NCBI GenBank assembly: GCA_938023085.1
Contig: CALHDP010000165.1
Coordinates: forward strand, 1-6,500
Direction: 5' to 3'
DNA: 6,500 nucleotides
Origin: an uncultured Collinsella sp.
GTDB taxonomy: Bacteria > Actinomycetota > Coriobacteriia > Coriobacteriales > Coriobacteriaceae
Within the stretch, counting starts at the first letter, position 1, and the number at the start of each line of letters is the position of its first letter. Below the pieces are notes generated by a model. That model was not told the origin of the DNA, did not search any database, and was given only the letters and a program-made list of their open reading frames with translations. A program made the position numbers and the translations under genes. Below are positions 1-5,968 of this stretch, piece by piece.

Positions 1-199
1 GAGAGAACGCTCCCGCAAACTGCCTCTTGACAACTTATAGGAGCGTCGGTTTTATTTTTCGTTTTCCCGGCATAGTTGAGGGTATCCAATTAAACGTAGT
101 AGATAGGCCCGTTTTGTGGCATACAACCCATTCAAGCCCAATCTCGAAGGCTAAAGAGAGCCTCTCATCAACGCTTGCGAGTAGAAGATAGCAAAGTAA
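1..199. other. Left-edge intergenic region without a supported gene
   Basis: No convincing coding region is visible here. The only open stretches are very short; one minus-strand frame of about 30 codons ends in TAA near position 57 and has no good ATG or ribosome binding site. The stretch looks more AT-rich than the genes to its right. It contains an inverted repeat followed by a T-rich run (7-59) and a small hairpin (AGGCT 148-152 with AGCCT 159-163). It lies beyond the probable end of the ABC operon. It could be ordinary spacer or the remnant of a dispersed element continuing left of the window, and the sequence alone does not decide between these. Confidence 0.5.
7..59 (+). terminator. 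Inverted repeat plus T-rich tract, possible plus-strand terminator
   Basis: ACGCTCC (7-13) is complementary to GGAGCGT (40-46). The second arm is followed by CGG and then a T-rich run (50-59). This is the order expected of an intrinsic terminator for a plus-strand gene lying left of the window. The 26-nt loop is long and the T-tract begins three bases after the stem, so the call is weak. The loop also contains TTGACA (28-33), which looks like a -35 box but has no convincing -10 at the right distance. Confidence 0.25.
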
Positions 200-235
200 C
201 AAACGCCGGACCACCTAATGGTTGTCCGGCGTTTG
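200..235 (-). terminator. Strong hairpin, probable operon terminator
   Basis: A perfect 12-bp stem pairs 200-211 (CAAACGCCGGAC) with 224-235 (GTCCGGCGTTTG). Inside it ACC (213-215) can also pair with GGT (220-222) around a TAAT loop. Read on the minus strand the stem is followed by a T-rich stretch (TTACTTTG). It lies about 45 bp after the permease stop codon, where the ABC operon should end. The T-tract is interrupted, so termination could be partial, or the stem may serve transcription from both sides. The hairpin itself is certain and its role as terminator is inferred. Confidence 0.6.
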
Positions 236-241
236 CCCAGA

Positions 242-279
242 TAAAACCTGCCAAAATAAACCTGTCCCTTTTTGGCAGG
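242..279 (-). repeat. 38-bp palindromic repeat, copy 1 (REP-like)
   Basis: This copy matches 3803-3840 at 35 of 38 positions in the opposite orientation. It forms a perfect 10-bp hairpin: CCTGCCAAAA (247-256) pairs with TTTTGGCAGG (270-279) around a 13-nt loop containing CCTGTCCC. Its boundary is exact, since position 279 directly abuts the permease stop codon (280-282). Read on the minus strand the hairpin is followed by TTTTAT, so this copy could also act as an intrinsic terminator for the permease transcript. Similar small intergenic palindromes are mobilised in other bacteria by REP-associated (Y1/IS200-like) transposases. No such gene is in this window, so that link is inference. Confidence 0.75.
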
Positions 280-3045
280 CTACTCGGCGCTCTTGAGGGC
301 GCCGACCATGTCGATCTTGTTGAGCGTTCGGTTGGTGGCAAGGTTGACGATAAACGTAAAGCCAAAGGAAAGCACCACGGCGAGCACGTAGCTTAGCGGC
401 TCGACTTCGACGTCAAAGTACAGCGACGGCATCTGCAAAATGTACGTAAAACTCTCGGCCAGCAAGCCGCCCAGTGGCACGCCCAGCGCGGCGCCAATTG
501 CCGTGAGGATCAACGTCTCCTTGTTGACGTAATGGTGCACCTCGCCACGGCGGAAGCCCAGCACCTTGATGGTCGCCAGCTCGCGTTCGCGCTCGGAGAT
601 ATTCGTGTTGGACAGCGTAAACACCACCACAAACGATAGGCACGCCGCCATAAAGGTCACGAGCACCACGACGGAATTGATAATCGTAAAGTTCGCCTCG
701 TAGTTCTCCCAATGCTCGGCCGTACTCGAAATCGTAAGCCAACCGTCGCTCTTAAGATTCTTGCTAAACGCAATCTGGTCGGCCGACGAGCCCTTAAGCA
801 GCACAAAGACGCCGTTGAGGCGTGCGCTTCGACCGAACGCGCGCTCATAGGTGCCCTGCGTCATGTAAAGCGTGTTGCCCAGATAGTTAAGCGAAATGTC
901 ACTGACTTTGACCTTGGCAACATTGAGCGACGAATCCTGGACGTGTGCCGTATCGCCCGGCTGAATCCCCAGCACCAGCTGTGAACTCTTACTCAGATAC
1001 ACGTCTCCGTCACGCAAAGACAGCGGCTCTTTGGACTCGTCCTCGAGGCGCACATAGTCGTCCAGGTCGTTCGTGCGGTCATCGGGCACCACGATCAGCT
1101 GCACGGTCTCGCTCTTGCCGCCAAACGTAAAGGTGACGTTGTCGGTCATAATCGGCAGGGTCGAGGTCACGGTCACGTTGAAATCATTGGCCGCGCTGCG
1201 CTCATCCAATGCCGCGCACGTCTGCGAAAAATCGTCGGGATTGGCGACCGCCAGCAGGTCGTAGCGCGTGATATGCCCGTACTGTTTGGGCGAAAGCGCC
1301 ACCGACGTGTCGCGAATGCCCATACCGCAGATCACGAGCGCCGTGCAGCCGGCGATACCGAAGATGGTCATAAAAGCGCGCTTTTTGTAGCGGAACAGGT
1401 TACGTGCTGCCACCTTGTTCAAAAAGCCCATGCGGCGCCAGATAAAGCCGATGCGCTCAAGCAAAATGCGCGAGCCGGCGCGTGGGGCCTTGGGACGCAT
1501 GAGTGAGGCCGGGGTCTCGGCCATCTCGTGGCGGCAGGCGATAATCGTAGCGCCCACCACGCCCACGGCAAACAGCGCCACCGAGACGATTGAGGACACG
1601 ATGTCGTACGAGAGCAGCATCTGGGGCAGCGAGTACATGTCGTCAAACACCGTAAACAGGAACAGCGGCAGGCCCACAAATCCGATGATGTTGCCGAGGA
1701 CGCCGCCGATCAGACATGCCCACAGCGCATAGTCCACGTATTTGGACAGGATGCGCTCGCGTGAATAGCCAAGCGCCTTGTACAGGCCAATAAGCGTGCG
1801 CTCCTCCTCGACCATGCGCGTGGCGGTGGTAAGACTGATGAGCACAGCGACGACAAAGAAGATAAATGGGAAAACCGTGGCGATGGCCTCGATCGAAGAA
1901 CTGTCGCTCTCGACGCTCGAGTAGCTTGCGATGTTACCGCGGTCCTGAATGTACCAGGTGCATTCGCCCAGATCGGAAAGCTCGGCGCGGGCATCGGCAA
2001 AATGCTGGTCGGCGGCGGCGCGGCGCTGGTCCAACTCGGCCTGAGCCTGGACGCGCTCCTCGCTGCCCTCGGCCATACGGTTGATGTTATCCTGCTCGAT
2101 CCCAAAGAGCATGGCGGCCTGACGCTCGGCCGTATCCAAGCTTGTCGGCGTGTCAACCGTCAACTCCTGGACGCGCGCCTTCTCACGCTCCTCGCGGATC
2201 TTCTCGATGTTGCCTTTGACCTCGTTGATCTTTGTCGTGTAGGCATCTGAATAGGAGTTAAGACTCTTGGCTCCCTCGACGATCACGTGGACTGCGGAGT
2301 AGGAAGAAGATGTCGCGGCATCCTCGCTCACATAGAACTTATAGTCCGCAGCCGAAGCAGCGCGAAAGGCGTTGACGGTCGAGTCGGAGCTCACGTCGGT
2401 AGGATCGAGGACCTCGGCCGTAATGGTGTAATCGCCCGCGGCAAACTGATCCTTGGCACTTTGGTTGGACGAGCTCGCGTCATTGGCGGCAAAACTCACC
2501 GTATCGCCGAGCTTTTTGCCCGAAGCCTTCAGGAACTTCGAAGTCACCGCGACTTCACCGGCGCTCTCGGGCAAATCGCCGCTCACCAGCACCGGCTGAT
2601 CGATGTTCTCCTTGGAGAGACTTTGCACGACCACGCGCTCGCGCGTTGTGCCCACGGCGGTGTAGGCGGTCTCGGTGTAGATGCCCTCGACCGTCTCGAC
2701 GCCGTCGACCTCTTGGATAGCCGCGAGATCGTCGCGCGTAAGGCCATAGGTCGACTGCACGTTAATGTCATAGACATTCTGCTGGTCAAAATAGGCGTCG
2801 ACCGAATCGCACAAATCCTCGCAGCCCGCCTTAAGGCCGCACATCACGCTCACGCCAAGCGCAGTGATGACCACGATAGATAGGAAGCGCTTAAGACTGC
2901 CCCGAATCGTGCGGTAGATGCCACGGCGAAAAACCGTCGGCACCATATCGTTTGAGCTTTGAGCGGTACGGTAGGTCGCGAACTCCCGGTCGCGGCCCGC
3001 GTGCTCCGTATCGTGGTTTTGGCTGTTTTGGCAATCTTGGTCCAT
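280..3045 (-). CDS. FtsX/MacB-family ABC transporter permease, large, two extracellular domains
   Basis: This is the membrane subunit of an ABC system, partnered by the ATPase just upstream. Residue numbers count from the GTG at 3057. TM1 is about 57-75. A first extracellular domain (about 76-388) includes a highly charged helical, coiled-coil-like stretch (about 278-362). The first FtsX core has helices near 391-411, 442-468 and 485-507. TM5 is near 562-580, followed by a second extracellular domain (about 581-787). The second FtsX core has helices near 790-815, 846-873 and 885-908. The coupling motifs MVEEERTLIGLYKALGYSR and ERERELATIKVLGFRRGE follow the first helix of each core, as is typical of MacB/LolE/FtsX-type mechanotransmission permeases. 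The ATG at 3045 lies 5 nt after the ATPase stop. A GTG at 3057 would overlap that stop (4 residues longer), and an ATG at 2946 is also possible. None has a strong Shine-Dalgarno, which suggests coupling to ATPase translation. The substrate is unknown; lipid, lipoprotein, peptide or antibiotic are all possible. Confidence 0.93.
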   Translation of the reverse strand: MDQDCQNSQNHDTEHAGRDREFATYRTAQSSNDMVPTVFRRGIYRTIRGSLKRFLSIVVITALGVSVMCGLKAGCEDLCDSVDAYFDQQNVYDINVQSTYGLTRDDLAAIQEVDGVETVEGIYTETAYTAVGTTRERVVVQSLSKENIDQPVLVSGDLPESAGEVAVTSKFLKASGKKLGDTVSFAANDASSSNQSAKDQFAAGDYTITAEVLDPTDVSSDSTVNAFRAASAADYKFYVSEDAATSSSYSAVHVIVEGAKSLNSYSDAYTTKINEVKGNIEKIREEREKARVQELTVDTPTSLDTAERQAAMLFGIEQDNINRMAEGSEERVQAQAELDQRRAAADQHFADARAELSDLGECTWYIQDRGNIASYSSVESDSSSIEAIATVFPFIFFVVAVLISLTTATRMVEEERTLIGLYKALGYSRERILSKYVDYALWACLIGGVLGNIIGFVGLPLFLFTVFDDMYSLPQMLLSYDIVSSIVSVALFAVGVVGATIIACRHEMAETPASLMRPKAPRAGSRILLERIGFIWRRMGFLNKVAARNLFRYKKRAFMTIFGIAGCTALVICGMGIRDTSVALSPKQYGHITRYDLLAVANPDDFSQTCAALDERSAANDFNVTVTSTLPIMTDNVTFTFGGKSETVQLIVVPDDRTNDLDDYVRLEDESKEPLSLRDGDVYLSKSSQLVLGIQPGDTAHVQDSSLNVAKVKVSDISLNYLGNTLYMTQGTYERAFGRSARLNGVFVLLKGSSADQIAFSKNLKSDGWLTISSTAEHWENYEANFTIINSVVVLVTFMAACLSFVVVFTLSNTNISERERELATIKVLGFRRGEVHHYVNKETLILTAIGAALGVPLGGLLAESFTYILQMPSLYFDVEVEPLSYVLAVVLSFGFTFIVNLATNRTLNKIDMVGALKSAE

Positions 3046-3050
3046 GGGCG

Positions 3051-3752
3051 CTACCACTCGATCGTCTCGATAGGCACGGGATTTTGCTGGACCGTCTCGC
3101 TCTCCACGCGGCCGCTCTTAAAGCGGATCAGGCGATCGGCCATGGGCGCCAGCGCGGAGTTGTGGGTGATGATAATGACCGTGATGTCCTGCTTGCGGCA
3201 GGTGTCCTGTAGCAACTGCAAGATCTGCTTGCCGGTTTTGTAGTCGAGTGCACCCGTGGGCTCGTCGCACAAAAGCAGCTTGGGGTTCTTGGCCAGCGCG
3301 CGGGCGATGGACACGCGCTGCTGCTCGCCGCCCGAAAGCTGCGCGGGGAAGTTGGCGAGGCGCTCGCCCAGGCCAACCTGGCAAAGCGTTTGCTCGGCAT
3401 CGAGCGAATCGGGGCAGATTTGCGCCGCGAGCTCGACGTTTTCGAGCGCCGTCAAGTTGGGGACCAAATTGTAGAACTGGAAGACAAAGCCGACATCGGC
3501 GCGGCGGTATTCCACGAGCTGCGCCTCGTTGGCAGAGCTCACGTCGCGCCCGTCCACCGTCACGGTGCCGGAAGTCGCCGTATCCATGCCGCCCAGGATG
3601 TTGAGCGCCGTGGTCTTGCCGGCGCCCGAAGCACCCAGAATGATGGCGAGCTCACCGCGCTCGACCGTAAAACTCGCGCCGTCGAGCGCGTGAATGCGGG
3701 CGTCGCCCTCGCCGTATGCCTTGATGACGTCTTTGAATTCGATATAAGCCAT
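3051..3752 (-). CDS. ABC transporter ATP-binding protein, LolD/MacB/YknY type
   Basis: This 233-residue cytoplasmic nucleotide-binding subunit is full length for the family. Visible motifs in order are Walker A GASGAGKTT (40-48), the Q-loop FQFYNLVPN (Q92), the signature LSGGEQQR (139-146), Walker B LLLCDEP (159-165), the D-loop (ALD, 168-170) and the switch histidine H197 in IIITHN. The ETFxF-like stretch and the GEQQR signature place it with LolD, MacB, FtsE and YknY, which energise FtsX-type permeases by mechanotransmission rather than by a transport channel through the membrane. Its stop overlaps the GTG candidate start of the permease by a few bases, so the two are surely co-translated. 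ATG 3752 is the only start supported, because the frame is closed by a TAA 33 nt upstream with no other start codon between. Its ribosome site is weak (GGGA about 8 nt upstream), while a perfect AAGGAG sits 26 nt away. Confidence 0.95.
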   Translation of the reverse strand: MAYIEFKDVIKAYGEGDARIHALDGASFTVERGELAIILGASGAGKTTALNILGGMDTATSGTVTVDGRDVSSANEAQLVEYRRADVGFVFQFYNLVPNLTALENVELAAQICPDSLDAEQTLCQVGLGERLANFPAQLSGGEQQRVSIARALAKNPKLLLCDEPTGALDYKTGKQILQLLQDTCRKQDITVIIITHNSALAPMADRLIRFKSGRVESETVQQNPVPIETIEW

Positions 3753-3802
3753 CGAGTAATTCCCATCTGGTCGGATAACTCCTTAGTATTACCCATTTCG
3801 CA
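3753..3802 (-). promoter_or_regulatory. Leader of the ABC genes with displaced AAGGAG and long-loop inverted repeat
   Basis: This is the gene-free stretch between repeat copy 2 and the ATPase start. On the minus strand it carries AAGGAG (3779-3784), too far (26 nt) from ATG 3752 to serve it directly. An inverted repeat GGTCGG (3769-3774)/CCGACC (3803-3808) surrounds that AAGGAG, and its right arm belongs to the repeat element. A weak TAATAC box near 3786-3791 could be a -10 for a separate ABC promoter, but no good -35 is seen. Internal translation control or a secondary promoter is possible; neither is established. Confidence 0.3.
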
Positions 3803-3840
3803 CCGACCAAAAAGGGACAGGTTTATTTTGGTAGGTTTTA
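3803..3840 (+). repeat. 38-bp palindromic repeat, copy 2 (REP-like)
   Basis: This is the second copy of the element at 242-279, in inverted orientation and matching at 35 of 38 positions. Its arms CCGACCAAAA (3803-3812) and TTTTGGTAGG (3826-3835) pair with one mismatch. Relative to copy 1, a G-C pair in the stem has become A-T by changes on both sides, so pairing is kept. The inner core (AAAAAGGGACAGG followed by TTTATTTT) is identical in both copies. The element's terminal TTTTA supplies the TAA stop codon (3838-3840) of the histidine kinase, so it sits exactly at that gene's end. Its T-tract points along the plus strand, so here it would not terminate kinase-to-ABC transcription. Confidence 0.75.
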
Positions 3841-5199
3841 GAGGCGGACAGTGAAGGTGATCTGACGATCGTGGCCAAATACGGTAGCGGAGCCGCCATG
3901 GGCCTCGGCGATGGCCCGCACCACGGATAGGCCCACGCCCGAGCCACCTGTCTTGGAACTGCGCGACACGTCCGCACGATAGAAGCGGTCGAACAATCGG
4001 TCCAGGTCACCCTCGGGCAGCTCATCAACAGCATTCGATACGACAAGCTCGGCCAAGCCTTTGCCCGCACCGCGCGAGACGGCACGCAAACTCAGCTCAA
4101 TCACGCTGTCCTCGCTCGCATAGCGCGTGGCGTTGTCCAGCAGCAACTCAACCACCTGCGCCACCGCTGCAGCGTCGGCATGGGCCCGCACACCGCTCGC
4201 GATCGACGTCGACAGCCGCTTTCCGCGCGAAACCGCCACCGATTCAAACGGCGCCGCAGCCTTGTCCACGGCCTCCGAAAGATCGATCGATGTCATGGTA
4301 AAGCCCGCCGAGCCCTCATCCATGCGAGCCAAAAACACCAGACGCTCCGTAAGCGCCGTCAACCGTGCAACCTGTTCGTGAATGCTCTGTGTCCACTCGC
4401 TCTCGCCACTCTCAATTTCCTGTACCTCGTTAGCGGCGTCGATCACGGCCAGCGGCGTCTTGATCTCGTGGCTAGCGTCGGTAATGAAGCGCTTCTGCTT
4501 GCTATAACTCTCGACCATCGGCCGAATCACCGCGCCCGAAGCCACCGTCACAATTGTCAGCACCGCCAACCAGCCAATGCAGCTGATTGCCACGCTCGCG
4601 CTCAAAAACGAATGAAAGCTTGCAAGCTCGCGCGAGCAGTCCACGAACACATAGGTGGTCTCATCGTCTTGAACGTCAGCCGTATAGCGATAATTGCCAG
4701 AAAAACCCGAGACCCAACCCTTAGAATGCAACTTTGCGGCAATACTGGCAGCGCGCTTGGCACCCACCGCGGCAATGCGGGCCGTGTTGACATCGGTCAC
4801 CTGCCCACCGGCAATCGACACCGTAAAGTAGCGCGTGTCGAAGGGAGACTCCGCCGTCATGCCTTCGAAGTGCCTGATGCGAACGCCCGTTTGGCCATCG
4901 CCGGCATCCTTGCCATTAGCGGGATCGGTCTTGGGCTCATCCGTCCAATCGATGCCGTCCTTGCCCGCCAGGATATAGTCCAGGCGAGCGTCGGCCATCT
5001 TGCAGACATGCGAATAATTAACGACGTTGATGCCGACAATGATGAGCGTGAGCACCACGATCACAGCACCCAGGGCAACGAGGATGAACTTGCGACGCAG
5101 GCGGCGGCCCAATGCGTCAACAGAATTTGCCCGCCCCGTACTACTCGAGGCGGCGTGAAACCGCTCCGTCATGCGTTTGCGCCACGCGCGTACGTTCAC
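3838..5199 (-). CDS. Membrane sensor histidine kinase of two-component system
   Basis: This 453-residue HisKA-type kinase is the partner of the regulator directly upstream. A basic cytoplasmic N-terminus is followed by TM1 (about 38-60), an extracellular sensor of about 137 residues (61-197), and TM2 (about 198-222). Only a very short linker follows, with no recognisable HAMP domain. The H-box is FITDASHEIKTPLAV with phospho-accepting H244. The N-box ELLLDNATRYA has N356, and the G2 box GGSGVGLSVVRAIAEAHGG spans about 418-436. The usual G1 DxGxG motif is degenerate (VSNAVDELPEGD, about 387-398), although the F-box-like LFDRFYRAD is present. C66 and C188 lie close to the two membrane helices at either end of the sensor. 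GTG 5199 is chosen because it overlaps the regulator's TGA in GTGA and has GAGGAAGG (5209-5216) 9 nt upstream; ATG 5172 is the alternative. The sensed signal is unknown. The stop codon lies in repeat copy 2. Confidence 0.94.
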   Translation of the reverse strand: MNVRAWRKRMTERFHAASSSTGRANSVDALGRRLRRKFILVALGAVIVVLTLIIVGINVVNYSHVCKMADARLDYILAGKDGIDWTDEPKTDPANGKDAGDGQTGVRIRHFEGMTAESPFDTRYFTVSIAGGQVTDVNTARIAAVGAKRAASIAAKLHSKGWVSGFSGNYRYTADVQDDETTYVFVDCSRELASFHSFLSASVAISCIGWLAVLTIVTVASGAVIRPMVESYSKQKRFITDASHEIKTPLAVIDAANEVQEIESGESEWTQSIHEQVARLTALTERLVFLARMDEGSAGFTMTSIDLSEAVDKAAAPFESVAVSRGKRLSTSIASGVRAHADAAAVAQVVELLLDNATRYASEDSVIELSLRAVSRGAGKGLAELVVSNAVDELPEGDLDRLFDRFYRADVSRSSKTGGSGVGLSVVRAIAEAHGGSATVFGHDRQITFTVRL

Positions 5200-5885
5200 G
5201 CCTGTTCGCCTTCCTCGACAACCTCAAGCGAATATCCCTGATTGCGCGACGCGCGGATGGCGACGTTGGCACCCAGCGCTGTCAGCTTTTTACGCAGGTA
5301 CGAGATATAGACCCACACCACGTTGGCGCCCTCGGGCGCGTCCTCGCCCCAGACCTTGAGCATCAGACGCTCGGTGGGCATGCGCGTGCCGGCGTTGCGC
5401 ATAAAGAGCTCCATAAGCTGAAACTCACGATTAGCCAGATGCTCCTCGCCCAAAGGGCCAACGAGCGTGCACGATGCCGTGTCGAGGCGCACGTTGCCCA
5501 CGCTGAGCGTCGTGGCGTCAATTGCCGTCGCGGCACGCGTCATGGCACGAATACGCGCAAGCAGTTCCTTGGCGGCAAACGGCTTGGTCAGGTAGTCGTT
5601 GGCGCCGGCATCCAGCCCCTCGACCTTATCGGACACTTCGCTTTTTGCCGTGAGCATGATGATGGGCAGTCGCTTTCCGGCGGCGCGTGTACGCTTGAGC
5701 ACCTCGATGCCGTCCATGCCGGGCATCATAATGTCCAGGATTGCGGCGTCGTAATCGTTGGTGAGTAGATACTCGAGCGCCGTCAGGCCGTCGAGCGCGG
5801 TGTCGACCTCGTAGTCGCTATGTTGAAGAATCGCGGTAAGAGCGCGGGAGAGGCCGGGTTCGTCCTCGGCAAGCATCAGCTTCAT
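5196..5885 (-). CDS. OmpR/PhoB-family response regulator
   Basis: This 229-residue cytoplasmic transcription factor is of normal family length. The receiver domain (1-about 115) shows the acidic pair E7/D8, phospho-acceptor D51 in AAILDIMMPGMDG, T79 in IIMLTAK, and K101 in NDYLTKPF. The C-terminal winged helix-turn-helix (about 128-225) has LANREFQLMELFMRN, then the recognition-helix region VVWVYISYLRKKL and the closing hairpin NQGYSLE. It is expected to be phosphorylated by the adjacent kinase and to bind DNA as a dimer on direct repeats. ATG 5885 is supported by AAAGGAG (5891-5897) with a 5-nt spacer. The stop overlaps the kinase start by 4 bp, which implies coupled translation. Direct repeats upstream at 5951-5968 suggest that it regulates its own operon, probably including the ABC pair. 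Not assigned to a named regulator. Confidence 0.96.
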   Translation of the reverse strand: MKLMLAEDEPGLSRALTAILQHSDYEVDTALDGLTALEYLLTNDYDAAILDIMMPGMDGIEVLKRTRAAGKRLPIIMLTAKSEVSDKVEGLDAGANDYLTKPFAAKELLARIRAMTRAATAIDATTLSVGNVRLDTASCTLVGPLGEEHLANREFQLMELFMRNAGTRMPTERLMLKVWGEDAPEGANVVWVYISYLRKKLTALGANVAIRASRNQGYSLEVVEEGEQA

Positions 5886-5917
5886 AGTTGCTCCTTTGGC
5901 GCATGGCTATACAGGTT

Positions 5918-5947
5918 TTGATACTGCCGATAATAGCGTACCGTCAA
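5918..5947 (-). promoter_or_regulatory. Candidate sigma-70-type promoter for the response regulator operon
   Basis: On the minus strand TTGACG (5942-5947) is followed after 18 bp by TATCAA (5918-5923), giving a start 35 nt or less before the AAAGGAG ribosome site. An alternative -10, TATTAT (5930-5935), has no good -35 of its own. Its -35 position would be occupied by the direct repeats at 5951-5968, as in PhoB-activated promoters. Both are read from sequence only, and which one is used is unknown. Confidence 0.45.
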
Positions 5948-5950
5948 CCG

Positions 5951-5968
5951 CCTTAGCGCAGCCTTAGC
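5951..5968 (-). promoter_or_regulatory. Two 7-bp direct repeats with 11-bp period, candidate regulator operator
   Basis: Read on the minus strand this is GCTAAGG-CTGC-GCTAAGG: identical 7-bp units separated by 4 bp, repeating every 11 bp. This is the geometry of binding sites for OmpR/PhoB-family regulators, here directly upstream of a gene for such a regulator. The downstream unit ends 15 bp before the TATTAT box at 5930-5935, close to the spacing in PhoB-activated promoters, where the repeats replace the -35 element. Autoregulation by the product of 5196-5885 is the natural inference. Confidence 0.55.

Noticed and set aside
28..56. TTGACA as a plus-strand promoter
   Set aside because: The -10 position has only a T-rich run with poor agreement, and no plus-strand gene follows before the minus-strand operon end.
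2287..2883. Plus-strand open frame (198 codons) antisense to the permease
   Set aside because: It mirrors the codon structure of the permease, has no ribosome binding site or neighbours on that strand, and shows no recognisable domain.
280..3752. ABC pair as a LolCDE-type lipoprotein sorting system
   Set aside because: The ATPase is LolD-like, but the organism appears Gram-positive. The permease is one very large subunit with two extracellular domains, so a Lol role cannot be claimed.
3560..3796. Minus-strand open frame beginning in the ATPase leader
   Set aside because: It overlaps most of the ATPase N-terminus in another frame and has no domain. At most the first few codons could act as a leader peptide, noted as a finding.
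4180..5241. Long plus-strand open frame (353 codons) antisense to the histidine kinase
   Set aside because: It lies wholly opposite genes with clear kinase and regulator motifs. Its protein is rich in H, R and A with no domain pattern, as expected for an antisense shadow in GC-rich DNA.
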